A stretch of DNA of 64,000 bases from Modestobacter excelsi (GTDB lineage Bacteria > Actinomycetota > Actinomycetes > Mycobacteriales > Geodermatophilaceae): NCBI RefSeq assembly GCF_005930495.1, contig NZ_SJEX01000017.1, positions 1-64,000 on the forward strand, read 5' to 3'. Both the position numbers and the translations under genes were made by a program. Position 1 is the first letter of the stretch. Every line of letters begins with the position of its first letter. Shown piece after piece: positions 17,136 through 26,754 of the stretch. The notes under the pieces are model-generated. The model made no database searches. It saw only the letters and a program-made list of their open reading frames with translations, and was not told where the DNA came from.

Positions 17136-20100
17136 TCACGGGTCCAGCAGGGCGTCGGCGGCCGCCGCCCAGTCGCTGACGAAGGACGCCGGCATGTCCG
17201 CGCGCGCCTCCGCCAGGACCGTGCGCCAGTCGTCGGGCCGGGCCGGCGGCGGGATCGCCGCGAGCTCCAGCGCCGCGCGCAGCCGGCTCACCCGGTTGCC
17301 CTGCTCGATCGACACCCGGACGGCCTCCCGCAGGTCGGCCACCGCCTCCTCGGCCGCCGCCCCCCGGGCCAGCGCGTAGACCGCCCGCAGCCGCAGCAGC
17401 CCGGGCAGGTGCAGGTGCTCGGCCGCCTCCCGCACCGCGGCCAAGCCGTCGGAGATGTGCCCGGCGGCGCTGTCGAGGTCCCCGGCGGCCGCGTCCAGGC
17501 GGGCGAGGTAGATCAGGTGGGAGGCGGCGAAGGACTCGTGCCCCATGAGCCGCAGCGTGCCGACGGTCTGCTCCACGAACGCGCGGTCCGGCTCGTCCCC
17601 GGGCTCGGGGGCGGCCAGGTACACCGCGCCGAGCGCCGTCCAGAAGGCGTAGCCGTGCTCCCGGCCGAGGGCGAGTACCTCGGCGCCGAGCCGCCGTGTG
17701 CCCTCGTCGTTGCCGAGGAAGCGGCGGATCCAGGCGGCGTAGACCTGGACGAACGCCAGGCTCGACGGGCCGAGCGGCGGTCCGATCTCCCCGGCCCGGC
17801 GAAGCGCCTGCGCCTCCCACCGCGCCGCGTCGTCGAGCTCGCCCCGCGTTGCACTCACGCACGCCAGCGCGATGGCCGCCCCCGCCACCGGGTCGTTGGG
17901 CAGCGGCCACACCCGGGAGACCACCGCCTCCGGCGGCCGGGCGGCGAAGCCGGCCAGCGCACGCTCCAGGTGCACCGGGGCCGACAGGAGCCGGCCCTGG
18001 TGCAGGTCGGTGAACCCGGCGCACGTCGCCACCTCCGGCTCGAACCCGGCGAAGGCAGGCTGGCGCACCATGCCGGTGAGCCGGTCGACCAGTTCGCGGG
18101 CCGTGGTGAGGCCGCCGCTGGTGAAGCGGTAGGCCCACAGCGCGATCAGCGCGGGCAGCACCTCCGGTCGCCCCAGCCGGACGGCGAGCTCCTCGGCGCG
18201 CCGGTGGTCGGACTGCACCATCGGAGCGGCGTAGCCGTGCATCGAGCTGACGCTCAGCCCCCGCAGCAGCCGGGCGGTGAGCTCGCTGAGGTCGCGGTCC
18301 TCCGACGCCGGGAGGGTCTCCAGCAGCTCCAGAGCCCGGGTGAGCAGCTCGGTGGCCTCGGTGTGCGCCCCGCGGGCGTGCTGGGCCTGGGCGGAGACCA
18401 GGTAGAGCGCGGCGGCGCGAGCAGCGGCGCCGGCCAGGTCCAGGTGCTGGGCGATCAGGGCCGGCTCGGCGCCGGCCCCGGTGAGGGCGTCGGCCACCCG
18501 GGCGTGCGTCTCGCGGCGCACGTCGAGCACCTGGGTCTCGTAGGCGGCATCGCGCATCAGGGCGTGCCGGAAGCGGTAGCTGGCCACCGCCGGGCCGGCC
18601 GGTTCGACGATCCCCTGCTCGGCCAGCAGCCCGAGCTGCTCGGCGACGGCGGCGGGGTCGCCGACCACCGCCGAGACCGTCGCGGCGTCGAAGGTCGGCC
18701 CCACGGTGGCGGCGACCTGGACCACGCGGAGGTCGATGCCCGGCGCCTTGAGCCGCCAGGTGAACAGCTCCTGCAACCGGAGCGGCATCGGGTCGGAGCG
18801 GTGCTCGTCGAGGCTGGACCGGGTCAGCTCCTCCAGGAACAGCGGGATGCCCTCGGCGTGCGCGATGATCGAGGCCCGCTGGTCCGCGCCGAGTCCCCGC
18901 CCGGCTGTGAGGTTCTCCACCAGCCGCGTGGCGGCGGACCCGTCCAGCCTCCGCAGCTGCAGGACCTCGGCGGCGTCCCGCCAGGGCACCACCGCGTCTT
19001 CCCGGCTGGTCGCGACCAGCAGGACGCCGGGCAGCTGCCGGCCGACCAGCCGCCCCAGCAGCTCCAGGGTGGAGGGGTCGGCCCAGTGCAGGTCCTCGAC
19101 GGCGACCAGGTACGGCGGCCGGGCGGTCCGGGCGGCGACCCAGTCGGCGAGCCGGTCGAGGGTCTCGTCGAGCAGCGCGGTGGGGTCCAGCGCGGGCGCC
19201 GGGTGCTCGGGCGTCGGCGGGATCCCCAGGAGGGGGCCGAGGAAGGGCACCGACCCGGCCGGGTCCACCCCCAGCTGGTCGAGGTGGGCGAGTAGGGCGG
19301 GCAGCCGCTCGGCGTCGTCGGACACCGCGCCGACCTCGCGCTCCAGCATCTGCGCGATCGGCCAGAGCGAGACGTTCGCGTGGTAGGGCAGGCACGCCGC
19401 GCCGAGCACCCGGCCCCCGCTGGCCTCCACCCGGTCGAGCACCTCCGCCACCAGCCGGGACTTGCCGATGCCCGCCTCGCCGACGATCAGGAAGGTGGCG
19501 GCCGACGACGGCCCGGTCGTCCGCCGCACCACGCCCCACGCCGAGAGCAGCCGGTCCCGCGGGGCGTCCCGCCCGACCAGGCCGGCCTGCCGGTAGCGCT
19601 CGGCCTCGAACCGGGCCGCGGCGTACCGGGGCCGCTCCACGGCGAAGACCTCGACCGGCCGGCTGATCCCCTTGAGGTGCCGCTCGCCCAGGGAGTGCAG
19701 GACGAAGTCGGCGTCGACCAGCTGCTGGGTGACGTCGCTGATCACCACCATGCCCGGGTCGGCCGCCTGCTGGACGCGGGCGGCCAGGTTGGGGACCAGC
19801 CCGACGATCGAGTCCCGCTCGGCGACGCCGTCGTCCCCGCTCAGGTCGGTGACCACCACCCGGCCGGTGTGGAGGCCCACCCGCAGCTCGGGGGCCACCC
19901 CGAAGCGGCGGTCCAGCTCGGGCCGGGCGTCCCGCATGGTCACCAGCAGGTCGAGCGCGGCCAGCACCGCCCGGCGGGCGTCGTCCTCGTGGGTGGTGGG
20001 GTGCCCGAACCCGGCGAGGATGCCGTCGCCGGAGTACTGCATGACGTAGCCGCTGTACCGGTCGACGGCCTCCCGGGCCGCCGTCCGGTAGAAGCCGAAC

Positions 20101-20393
20101 AGGTCGCGGAGCTGCTCGGGCTCCACCCGCTCGGACAGCATCGTGGAGCCGACCAGGTCGGAGAACAGCAGGGTCATCAGCACCCGCTCGCCGGACGGTC
20201 CCAGCTGGCGGGCCGACACCCGGCGCAGCACCGAGGCCGCGCGCGGGTTGTCCGGGTCGACGGCGCGGACCTCCTCGGCGGTGGACCGGGCGAGCTCCAG
20301 CTCCCCGGCCGCGAGGAGGGTCTCCGCCGACCGGAGCAGCCGGTCCAGCAGGCGCTCCAGCCGCGCCTCCGCCGAGAGCGCGAGGTCGGTCAC
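17136..20393 (-). CDS. Class III nucleotide cyclase fused to AAA-type ATPase and TPR repeats
   Basis: The 1085-aa protein has an N-terminal helical stretch, then a class III adenylate/guanylate cyclase domain (about 75-245). Metal-binding Asp residues are in 'LLFSDLVGSTML' and 'YSGDGILAGFG'; the latter matches the family closely. An ATPase with 'VGEAGIGKSRLVAEV' follows near 305, with 'VAVEDLHWADPSTLELL' as Walker B. A long alpha-helical repeat region completes it, without a LuxR helix-turn-helix. It converges on the kinase gene with one base between stops. A GTG at 20393 is preferred because the open frame upstream lacks coding bias. Confidence 0.88.
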   Translation of the reverse strand: MTDLALSAEARLERLLDRLLRSAETLLAAGELELARSTAEEVRAVDPDNPRAASVLRRVSARQLGPSGERVLMTLLFSDLVGSTMLSERVEPEQLRDLFGFYRTAAREAVDRYSGYVMQYSGDGILAGFGHPTTHEDDARRAVLAALDLLVTMRDARPELDRRFGVAPELRVGLHTGRVVVTDLSGDDGVAERDSIVGLVPNLAARVQQAADPGMVVISDVTQQLVDADFVLHSLGERHLKGISRPVEVFAVERPRYAAARFEAERYRQAGLVGRDAPRDRLLSAWGVVRRTTGPSSAATFLIVGEAGIGKSRLVAEVLDRVEASGGRVLGAACLPYHANVSLWPIAQMLEREVGAVSDDAERLPALLAHLDQLGVDPAGSVPFLGPLLGIPPTPEHPAPALDPTALLDETLDRLADWVAARTARPPYLVAVEDLHWADPSTLELLGRLVGRQLPGVLLVATSREDAVVPWRDAAEVLQLRRLDGSAATRLVENLTAGRGLGADQRASIIAHAEGIPLFLEELTRSSLDEHRSDPMPLRLQELFTWRLKAPGIDLRVVQVAATVGPTFDAATVSAVVGDPAAVAEQLGLLAEQGIVEPAGPAVASYRFRHALMRDAAYETQVLDVRRETHARVADALTGAGAEPALIAQHLDLAGAAARAAALYLVSAQAQHARGAHTEATELLTRALELLETLPASEDRDLSELTARLLRGLSVSSMHGYAAPMVQSDHRRAEELAVRLGRPEVLPALIALWAYRFTSGGLTTARELVDRLTGMVRQPAFAGFEPEVATCAGFTDLHQGRLLSAPVHLERALAGFAARPPEAVVSRVWPLPNDPVAGAAIALACVSATRGELDDAARWEAQALRRAGEIGPPLGPSSLAFVQVYAAWIRRFLGNDEGTRRLGAEVLALGREHGYAFWTALGAVYLAAPEPGDEPDRAFVEQTVGTLRLMGHESFAASHLIYLARLDAAAGDLDSAAGHISDGLAAVREAAEHLHLPGLLRLRAVYALARGAAAEEAVADLREAVRVSIEQGNRVSRLRAALELAAIPPPARPDDWRTVLAEARADMPASFVSDWAAAADALLDP

Positions 20394-20592
20394 GGCCGCC
20401 ACCCCCGGGACCGGGCCGCGGCCCCGCCGGGCCTGTCGCAGCACCGGGGTCGCTGGCTCATGGTCGGTCCGCCTCGCTGTCGCGTTCCTCCCCGGCAGCC
20501 TAGGCCGGGACGGCGGGTTTCCCGGCGGTCCCGAGCGCCGTCGTCCCGCCCGGTCGTGACTCCGCGCGGCCCGGCGGGGGTAGAGCAGGTCC

Positions 20593-21381
20593 GTGCTCAC
20601 CCGCAGGGGGCTCCTCGCGGCGGCCGGCCAGCTGGCGGCCGCCGGGGTGCTCGCAGCCTGCGGCACCCGGCTGCCGGGCGGCGTCCTGGGCGGGGGAGGC
20701 GGGGACGCCGCCGTCCTCACCGCGCGACCGGGTGCCGGGCCGGCCGGTGCCTCCGGCGGGCTGGCCACGGTCCCGGGCACGCACCCGCTGGGTCTCGTGG
20801 CCCGACGGGACCCGCTGGTGCACGTCCCGCCGACCGGGACCCCGGACGCGGCCCTGCCGCTGGTGGTGACGCTGCACGGAGCGGGCGGGGACGCGGAGGC
20901 CGGGCTGTCCCTGCTGCGACCGCTGGCCGACGAACGCGGCCTGCTGCTCCTCGCGCCGGCGTCCCGGAGGCCGACGTGGGACGCCGTCCGCGGCAGGTAC
21001 GGGCCCGACGCCGCGCTCGTCGACCGCGCCCTGGCCCGGGTCTTCGCCGCCTTCACGGTGGACGTCGGTCGGGTGGCCGTCGCCGGGTTCTCCGACGGCG
21101 CCTCGTACGCGCTCGGCCTGGGGCTGGCCAACGGCGAGCTGTTCCGTCGGGTCGTCGCGTTCTCACCGGGCTTCGTGCCGCCGGGGACACCGCGGGTGGG
21201 GACGCCGCGGGTGTTCGTCTCCCACGGCGACGCCGACGACGTCCTCCCGATCGACCGGACCAGCCGGGAGATCGTGCCGGACCTGCGCGACGACGGGTAC
21301 GAGGTCACCTACCGGGAGTTCGCCGGGCCGCACGCGGTCCCCGCCGACGTCGTCCGGGAGGCGGTCGACTGGCTCGGCTGA
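20593..21381 (+). CDS. Secreted lipoprotein esterase, phospholipase/carboxylesterase family
   Basis: A 262-aa product starts MLTRRGLLAAAG with twin arginines before a hydrophobic stretch and a lipobox 'LAAC' near residue 22, so it is probably a Tat-exported lipoprotein. The hydrolase core has 'LPLVVTLHGAGGD', nucleophile 'VAGFSDGAS', Asp in 'SHGDADDVLP' and His in 'FAGPHAVPADVV', a complete triad. Relatives cleave short esters or feruloyl and poly-ester substrates; the substrate here is unknown. It is divergent from the cyclase gene. The intergenic 200 bp shows no clear promoter element to my eye. Confidence 0.85.
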   Translation: MLTRRGLLAAAGQLAAAGVLAACGTRLPGGVLGGGGGDAAVLTARPGAGPAGASGGLATVPGTHPLGLVARRDPLVHVPPTGTPDAALPLVVTLHGAGGDAEAGLSLLRPLADERGLLLLAPASRRPTWDAVRGRYGPDAALVDRALARVFAAFTVDVGRVAVAGFSDGASYALGLGLANGELFRRVVAFSPGFVPPGTPRVGTPRVFVSHGDADDVLPIDRTSREIVPDLRDDGYEVTYREFAGPHAVPADVVREAVDWLG

Positions 21382-21492
21382 GCGGGGCGACCTCGGGCCG
21401 GTCAGCACCTTGCGCGACCGGCGGCGTGCACCCACGCTGAAGCGTCGGCGTCGGCATGCGAGGTGGGGCTCGCGCGGACGGGAGGAGGCGCG

Positions 21493-22443
21493 ATGCCGGC
21501 CGGGCTTGTCCGGAGGTGCCCGTCGCGGGCAGCAGCTGTGCTGGCCCTGGCCTGCCTGGCGACGACGTCCTGCGGCCCCGCCGCCTCCGACGCCGCCCCA
21601 GGGGCGACGCCGTCCGCCGGAACACCCACCCGCGCCTCGACCGTCGACCCGCCGACCGCCGATCCGCCGGCTCCCGGGCTCGCCGCGGTCGCGGGGGACG
21701 CGCAGGCGGGCGTGCGCGGTCGGCTGCTGCAGTTCCGCCGGGACGTGGAGCGGCACCGGCTGGAGGTCCGGCTGGTCGCGGCGAACGCCGGTCTGGTGGT
21801 CGAGGGCCTGGACCTGCGCGCCCCGGGACTGACCACCGAGCCCGCGCTGGGCCCGGGCGCCGTGCTGGTCCCGGCGCCCGGGCTGGACCTCCCGGTGACC
21901 ATGGGCCCCGCCGACTGCACGGTGCCGCCCGCCGCCCCGGTCGTCTCGCTGCGGCTGCGCGACGGGACCGGGGCGCAGCGGACCGTGGAGGTGCCCCTGG
22001 AGGACGACGGCCTGGTGCAGCGGCTGCACGACCAGGACTGCGCCGAGCAGGCCTTGCGCGGCCAGGCCGACATCACGGTGGTCGCGGCGCAGCCCGTCCG
22101 GACGGTTCGGGGGCCCGCGATGCGCGTGTCGATCGAGCTGCGCCGGCTCACCGGGACCGACCCGGTCCACGTCACCGGCACCGGGTCGAACACCGTCTAC
22201 GACATCACCGCCGTGGGCCCGCTGCCCACCCTCGTCGACGGCTCCGCGGTCCTCGAGGTCGACATGGTGCCGGCCCGCTGCGACGTGCACGCCCTGGGCG
22301 AGAGCTACCGGACCGGGCTGATCGGGCTGGTCGTCGCGCTGGGGGAGGGCGCTCCCCGGCCGCTCGTGCTCACCCCCGCCGACGACGTGCGGAGCAGCCT
22401 GGAGACCTTCGCGGTGACCACCTGCCGCACGCCGCCCGACTGA
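21493..22443 (+). CDS. Putative lipoprotein of unknown function
   Basis: A 316-aa product starts from ATG 21493 with GGAGGAGG just upstream; an in-frame start 30 bases earlier is less well placed. The signal region ends in a lipobox-like 'LATTSCG' near residue 27, then a Pro/Thr-rich linker and a mature domain rich in short beta strands with several Cys (PADCTV, DQDCAEQ, PARCDV, VTTCRT), which may form disulfides outside the cell. No family is recognised. Its end abuts an SDR relic on the other strand. Confidence 0.72.
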   Translation: MPAGLVRRCPSRAAAVLALACLATTSCGPAASDAAPGATPSAGTPTRASTVDPPTADPPAPGLAAVAGDAQAGVRGRLLQFRRDVERHRLEVRLVAANAGLVVEGLDLRAPGLTTEPALGPGAVLVPAPGLDLPVTMGPADCTVPPAAPVVSLRLRDGTGAQRTVEVPLEDDGLVQRLHDQDCAEQALRGQADITVVAAQPVRTVRGPAMRVSIELRRLTGTDPVHVTGTGSNTVYDITAVGPLPTLVDGSAVLEVDMVPARCDVHALGESYRTGLIGLVVALGEGAPRPLVLTPADDVRSSLETFAVTTCRTPPD

Positions 22444-22444
22444 C

Positions 22445-22660
22445 CGACCCGCTGAACCGGCCCTCGGCCCGGGCGAGCAGGGCCACCCGGTCGCCGCGGC
22501 GGGCGAACGCGACGGTGAAGGCCCGGCCGATCCCGCCACTGGCACCGGTGACGACGACGGCCTTGGGCACGGGTCTCCCCAGCAGGGCCGGACGGGGTGT
22601 GCTGCCGGCGACGGTCACCGCCGGTCCGGCGAGCAGGTCGGCGGCGCTGTCGTCGGTCAT
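22445..22660 (-). pseudogene. N-terminal fragment of a short-chain dehydrogenase
   Basis: From ATG 22660, with GGGAGGAG upstream, the minus strand reads MTDDSAADLLAGPAVTV and then the SDR nucleotide-binding segment VVVTGASGGIGRAFTVAF and RRGDRVALLARAEG. After about 70 codons the similarity ends and the frame becomes antisense of the lipoprotein gene. The catalytic Ser-Tyr-Lys part is absent. The start and ribosome site look intact, so a deletion probably removed the rest. Confidence 0.6.
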
Positions 22661-22691
22661 GGGGGCTCCTCCCTGCCGCCGCGCGGCCCGG

Positions 22692-23057
22692 TCAGCCCAG
22701 CTGGGACAGCGCCAGGCCCGCACCTCCGGCCAGCACCGTCAGCAGCAGGCTGCCGACGGCGTTGACCGCGGCCTGCAGGCGCCGACCCGTCTGGAGCAGC
22801 CGGACCGTCTCGAAGGAGGCGGTGCTGAAGGTCGTGTAGCCGCCGCAGAACCCGGTCCCGACGACGATCCTGATCGCATCGGGCTCGCCGCGGAAGAGCA
22901 CCAGGCCGGTCAGCAGCCCGAGCAGGAGCGACCCGCTGACGTTGATCAGGAGCGTGGCCCAGGGGAAGGTCGTGGGCCACCGGCGCTTGATGCCGCCGTC
23001 CAGGCCGAAGCGCGCCAGCGCCCCGGCACTGCCGGCCAGCGCCACCCACACGGCCAT
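22692..23057 (-). CDS. crcB: Fluoride ion channel CrcB/Fluc, second subunit
   Basis: The 121-aa protein has four membrane segments with 'LLINVSGSLLLGLLTG' and the signature 'GTGFCGGYTTFSTAS' near residue 70, the conserved pore region of Fluc channels that expel fluoride. The start is ATG 23057 (or GTG 23060), overlapping the stop of the paired gene. Two adjacent crcB genes are usual in actinobacteria and may form a heterodimer. Confidence 0.9.
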   Translation of the reverse strand: MAVWVALAGSAGALARFGLDGGIKRRWPTTFPWATLLINVSGSLLLGLLTGLVLFRGEPDAIRIVVGTGFCGGYTTFSTASFETVRLLQTGRRLQAAVNAVGSLLLTVLAGGAGLALSQLG

Positions 23058-23542
23058 CACCGGGCGCCCCCGACGGCCGGGGAGTCCGCGGTCCGCGCCT
23101 GCCGGACCCGGTGGTGGCCCACCGCCACGGCGATGCCCGCGCCGGCCGCCACCAGGCCGGCGACCACGCTGGCCGCCCCGTACGCGACGGCGACCGGCCA
23201 GCGGTCGTGGTGGACCAGCAGGTCGACCTCGACCGCGAGGGTGCTGTAGGTGGTCAGCGCACCGCAGAAGCCGGTCCCGGCGAACAGCCGCAGCGCCCGC
23301 CGGCGACCGACGTCCGGGCCGCGGCGCGCGAGGGCCTCCAGCAGCAGGCCGAGCAGGAAGGCGCCGGCGAGGTTGACCAGGAACGTCGCGGTCGGCCAGC
23401 CCTCCGCCGGGGTGGGCAGCCACCGGCCGACGGCGTACCGGACGGGCGCACCGAGGAGCCCGCCCAGCGCCACCGCCAGCCAGAGCCGGGGGTGGTGGTG
23501 CGCCGGGCGACCCGCAGGGGGTGGCGGAGGAGCGTCGGTCAT
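23057..23542 (-). CDS. crcB: Fluoride ion channel CrcB/Fluc, first subunit
   Basis: A 161-aa product with a Pro-rich cytoplasmic N-terminus (MTDAPPPPPAGRPAHHH) and four membrane segments. 'ATFLVNLAGAFLLGLLLEAL' carries the conserved Asn, and 'GTGFCGALTTYSTLAVE' is the pore signature. The tail is longer than in the partner. It is translated directly into the second crcB gene. No fluoride riboswitch can be recognised in the 37 bp before it. Confidence 0.9.
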   Translation of the reverse strand: MTDAPPPPPAGRPAHHHPRLWLAVALGGLLGAPVRYAVGRWLPTPAEGWPTATFLVNLAGAFLLGLLLEALARRGPDVGRRRALRLFAGTGFCGALTTYSTLAVEVDLLVHHDRWPVAVAYGAASVVAGLVAAGAGIAVAVGHHRVRQARTADSPAVGGAR

Positions 23543-23579
23543 CGGGACCAGTCTCCCCGGTCCAGGACCGGACCCGGGG

Positions 23580-24089
23580 TCACCGGCAGGGCTGCTGCCG
23601 TCTGGTCGCCGCCAGGCGCGGCTTGGGCAGGGCGTCGACGACCTCCGACGGGGCCTCGGCGCGGGTGTGGTCGACCCGCGCCCAGACGGTCTTGCGCGCA
23701 CCGTCGGTGAACCAGCCGTGGGCTCCGCACACCCGGGCGACGACGTAGAGCCCCAGGCCGCCGAGCGCGGCGTCCCGGTCGACGGCGGGGTCGGGGCCGA
23801 CGTCGACGGCGGCGTCGCTCACCTCGAGCAGCCAGTGCGTGGACGTGCGGGTCAGGGTGATCTCCACCGGCCCGCGACCGTGCCGCAGCGCGTTCGAGCC
23901 GACCTCCTCGAACACCAGCAGCAACCGCTCGACCGCACCTCCGGTGACGGTCCCGGCCGCCTGCTCGGCGCCCAGCGCGGCCGCGAGCCGGCGCCGGCAC
24001 TGGGTCAGCTCGGCCGCGGACCCCGGGGTCCACCGCCCGTCGAGGACGGCACCGCCCTCGAGTGCGGGCGGGGGTCGGTTCCCCCACAT
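23580..24089 (-). CDS. Anti-sigma-factor-like ATP-binding protein (RsbW/SpoIIAB-type HATPase)
   Basis: The product of about 169 aa has a GHKL ATPase fold: N-box 'LLVFEEVGSNALRHGRGPV' with the Mg-binding Asn, and 'ALGGLGLYVVARVCGAHGW' as the G-box. This is the architecture of stand-alone anti-sigma or regulatory kinases abundant in actinobacteria. The partner is unknown; a STAS protein and sigma factor lie about 10 kb away and a GAF-ANTAR gene is adjacent. The start is uncertain: ATG 24089 (GTG just before) fits best. Confidence 0.75.
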   Translation of the reverse strand: MWGNRPPPALEGGAVLDGRWTPGSAAELTQCRRRLAAALGAEQAAGTVTGGAVERLLLVFEEVGSNALRHGRGPVEITLTRTSTHWLLEVSDAAVDVGPDPAVDRDAALGGLGLYVVARVCGAHGWFTDGARKTVWARVDHTRAEAPSEVVDALPKPRLAATRRQQPCR

Positions 24090-24272
24090 CACGTCGGTCA
24101 ACTGCCCTCCCCGTCCTGGCGGTGCTCCGCGAGGGGTCGTGCGCACCGCCCTGTGCTCCCGGCCCGCTCCCTCCATCGGCGGGCGGAGGCCCGGACGTGA
24201 TCGGCTGGAGCCAACCCGGCAGCGTGCGGTCGACAACGTACGACGACGACCCCGCCGCCCTGCCCTGCCGGG

Positions 24273-24929
24273 TCAGGGCAGCGCGCCGGTCTCGGTCAGC
24301 TCCCGCGCGATCTCGACCAGCTTGCGGTTGGTGCGCTGGGACACGCGCGCGAGCAGCAGGAAGGCGTCGTCCGCCCGCAGCTTGTAGCGCTCCATGAGGA
24401 TGCCCTTGGCCTGCCCGATCACGTCCCGGCTGCCCAGCGCCACCTGCAGGTCGTGCTCGTGCCGCGCGCCGGCGAGCGCCACCGCCGCGTGCGCGGCGAA
24501 GACCAGGCCGATGTCCTCGGACTCCTCGCCGAAGGTGTGCGGCTCGGTGGAGTAGAGGTTGAGCGCGCCCAGGTCGTCCTCCGTGACGAAGAGCCGGAAG
24601 CTCAGCGAGCTGCCGGCACCCAGCGCGGCGGCGCCGGCCGCGAACCGGGGCCAGCGCCGCTCGGTGGCCATGTCGTCGATGCGGACCGTCCGCTGGGTCC
24701 AGATCGAGTCCAGGCAGGGCCCCTCGTGCAGCCCGGTCTGCAGCTCGTCGGCCCGGCGGGACAGCTCACCGGTCGCCGCCCGGGACTCCACGGTGCGGCG
24801 CCCGGTCACGTAGCTGATGCTCGCCGAGCCGACACCCGGCACGGCGTCGACCGCCCCGGCGGTGATCGTCTGCAGCGTCGCCTCCACGTCGGCGTGCTCC
24901 TGCTGCAGCGACCGCGCGACCTCGCTCAT
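24273..24929 (-). CDS. GAF and ANTAR domain regulator
   Basis: The 218-aa product has a GAF sensor domain (about 15-150, including ELQTGLHEGPCLDSIW) and a C-terminal ANTAR domain (IGQAKGILMERYKLRADDAF). ANTAR binds paired hairpins in RNA and prevents termination. The ligand of the GAF domain is unknown. The start is uncertain: ATG 24929 begins the conserved helix MSEVARSLQQEHADV, while a GTG at 25046 would add 39 Arg/Ala-rich residues. No two-hairpin ANTAR target stands out in the neighbourhood. Confidence 0.85.
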   Translation of the reverse strand: MSEVARSLQQEHADVEATLQTITAGAVDAVPGVGSASISYVTGRRTVESRAATGELSRRADELQTGLHEGPCLDSIWTQRTVRIDDMATERRWPRFAAGAAALGAGSSLSFRLFVTEDDLGALNLYSTEPHTFGEESEDIGLVFAAHAAVALAGARHEHDLQVALGSRDVIGQAKGILMERYKLRADDAFLLLARVSQRTNRKLVEIARELTETGALP

Positions 24930-25124
24930 GACCTCGCCGAGGCCTCCGACCGCCCCGACGTCACGGCCACGCCGGGCACGGGCGGGAGCGGGTCGGCTCT
25001 GCGCCGACCGCCCCGCCCGCCGGGTGTCGCCGTCCTCGTGGGCCACCTCCGCAGGCTAGTCGCGTCCGGCTCCGGCGAGGTCCGTTCCTGCGGGCGGAGG
25101 TGGGGGGATCGGATCGCCCCGCGA

Positions 25125-25865
25125 TCAGCCGTCCACCCGGGCGGCGCTGCGAGGTGGCGCCGGGCGCGTGCCGGGGGCGAAGAGGTCGACCAACCCGTCC
25201 CAGCGGTTGCGCCGGCCGGCCGGGAAGCGCTCCTGGGCCCGGCGCGCGCGGTCGGACCCGGCGGGGTACCTGCGGCGGGCCCAGCGGGAGGTCGGCCGGG
25301 CCAGCCGCAGCGCGGCCACCACGGACACGGCCGGGACGAACACCCCCACCACCCCGGCCACCACCCGGCCCTTGAGGATGCTGATCAGCGCGAACACCGT
25401 GTTGACGACGACGGTGACCGCCACCGCGACCTCGCCGCCGGCCCCGTCGGTGTCGAAGGGGTTGGCGCCGAAGAGCAGCAGGCCGCCGACCAGCAGCGCC
25501 AGCAGCACCGCGTCGACGGAGCTGCGCCCCTCGGCGGACCAGTAGACGTCGTCCAGGTGCAGCCACAGCGCGAACTCGTCGAGCGTCAGCGCGGCACCGA
25601 CCCCGAACAGGGCCGCGAGCACGTACTGCCCCGCTCCGCCGGGGCGGTAGGTGAACTCGGCGGTGCCGGTGCCCAGCAGCAGGAAGATGCCGTAGACCTC
25701 GTGGTGCAGGTGGACCCCGCCGACGCTGGCGTCGCGGAACGGCCCCCGGCCGGCGCGGATGGCCCGGGTGACGAAGCGGGTCGTCAGGAAGGTGACCAGC
25801 AGCGCGGCCACCAGCCAGGCGACCACGGCCCGGCGGCCGCTGAGGAACGGCAGCAGTGCGTCCAC
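25125..25865 (-). CDS. Integral membrane protein of unknown function
   Basis: A 246-aa product starts from GTG 25865, with GGAGGTGGG upstream. It has about six hydrophobic segments. Between the first and second, 'VGGVHLHHEVYGIFLL' carries a His-rich HLHHE motif, and 'LTLDEFALWLHLDDVYW' follows, so a metal-binding membrane site is possible. The tail is basic and soluble. Similar HLHHE membrane proteins occur in actinobacteria without known role. Confidence 0.72.
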   Translation of the reverse strand: MDALLPFLSGRRAVVAWLVAALLVTFLTTRFVTRAIRAGRGPFRDASVGGVHLHHEVYGIFLLLGTGTAEFTYRPGGAGQYVLAALFGVGAALTLDEFALWLHLDDVYWSAEGRSSVDAVLLALLVGGLLLFGANPFDTDGAGGEVAVAVTVVVNTVFALISILKGRVVAGVVGVFVPAVSVVAALRLARPTSRWARRRYPAGSDRARRAQERFPAGRRNRWDGLVDLFAPGTRPAPPRSAARVDG

Positions 25866-25901
25866 GGACCCACCTCCCAGCCTCCGGACTGCCGAAGCTA
25901 G

Positions 25902-26738
<837 letters not shown>

Positions 26739-26754
26739 GGATGGGGCACTGACA

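Noticed and set aside
23543-23579. Possible fluoride riboswitch before crcB
   Set aside because: Only 37 bases separate the genes and the conserved riboswitch pattern is absent.
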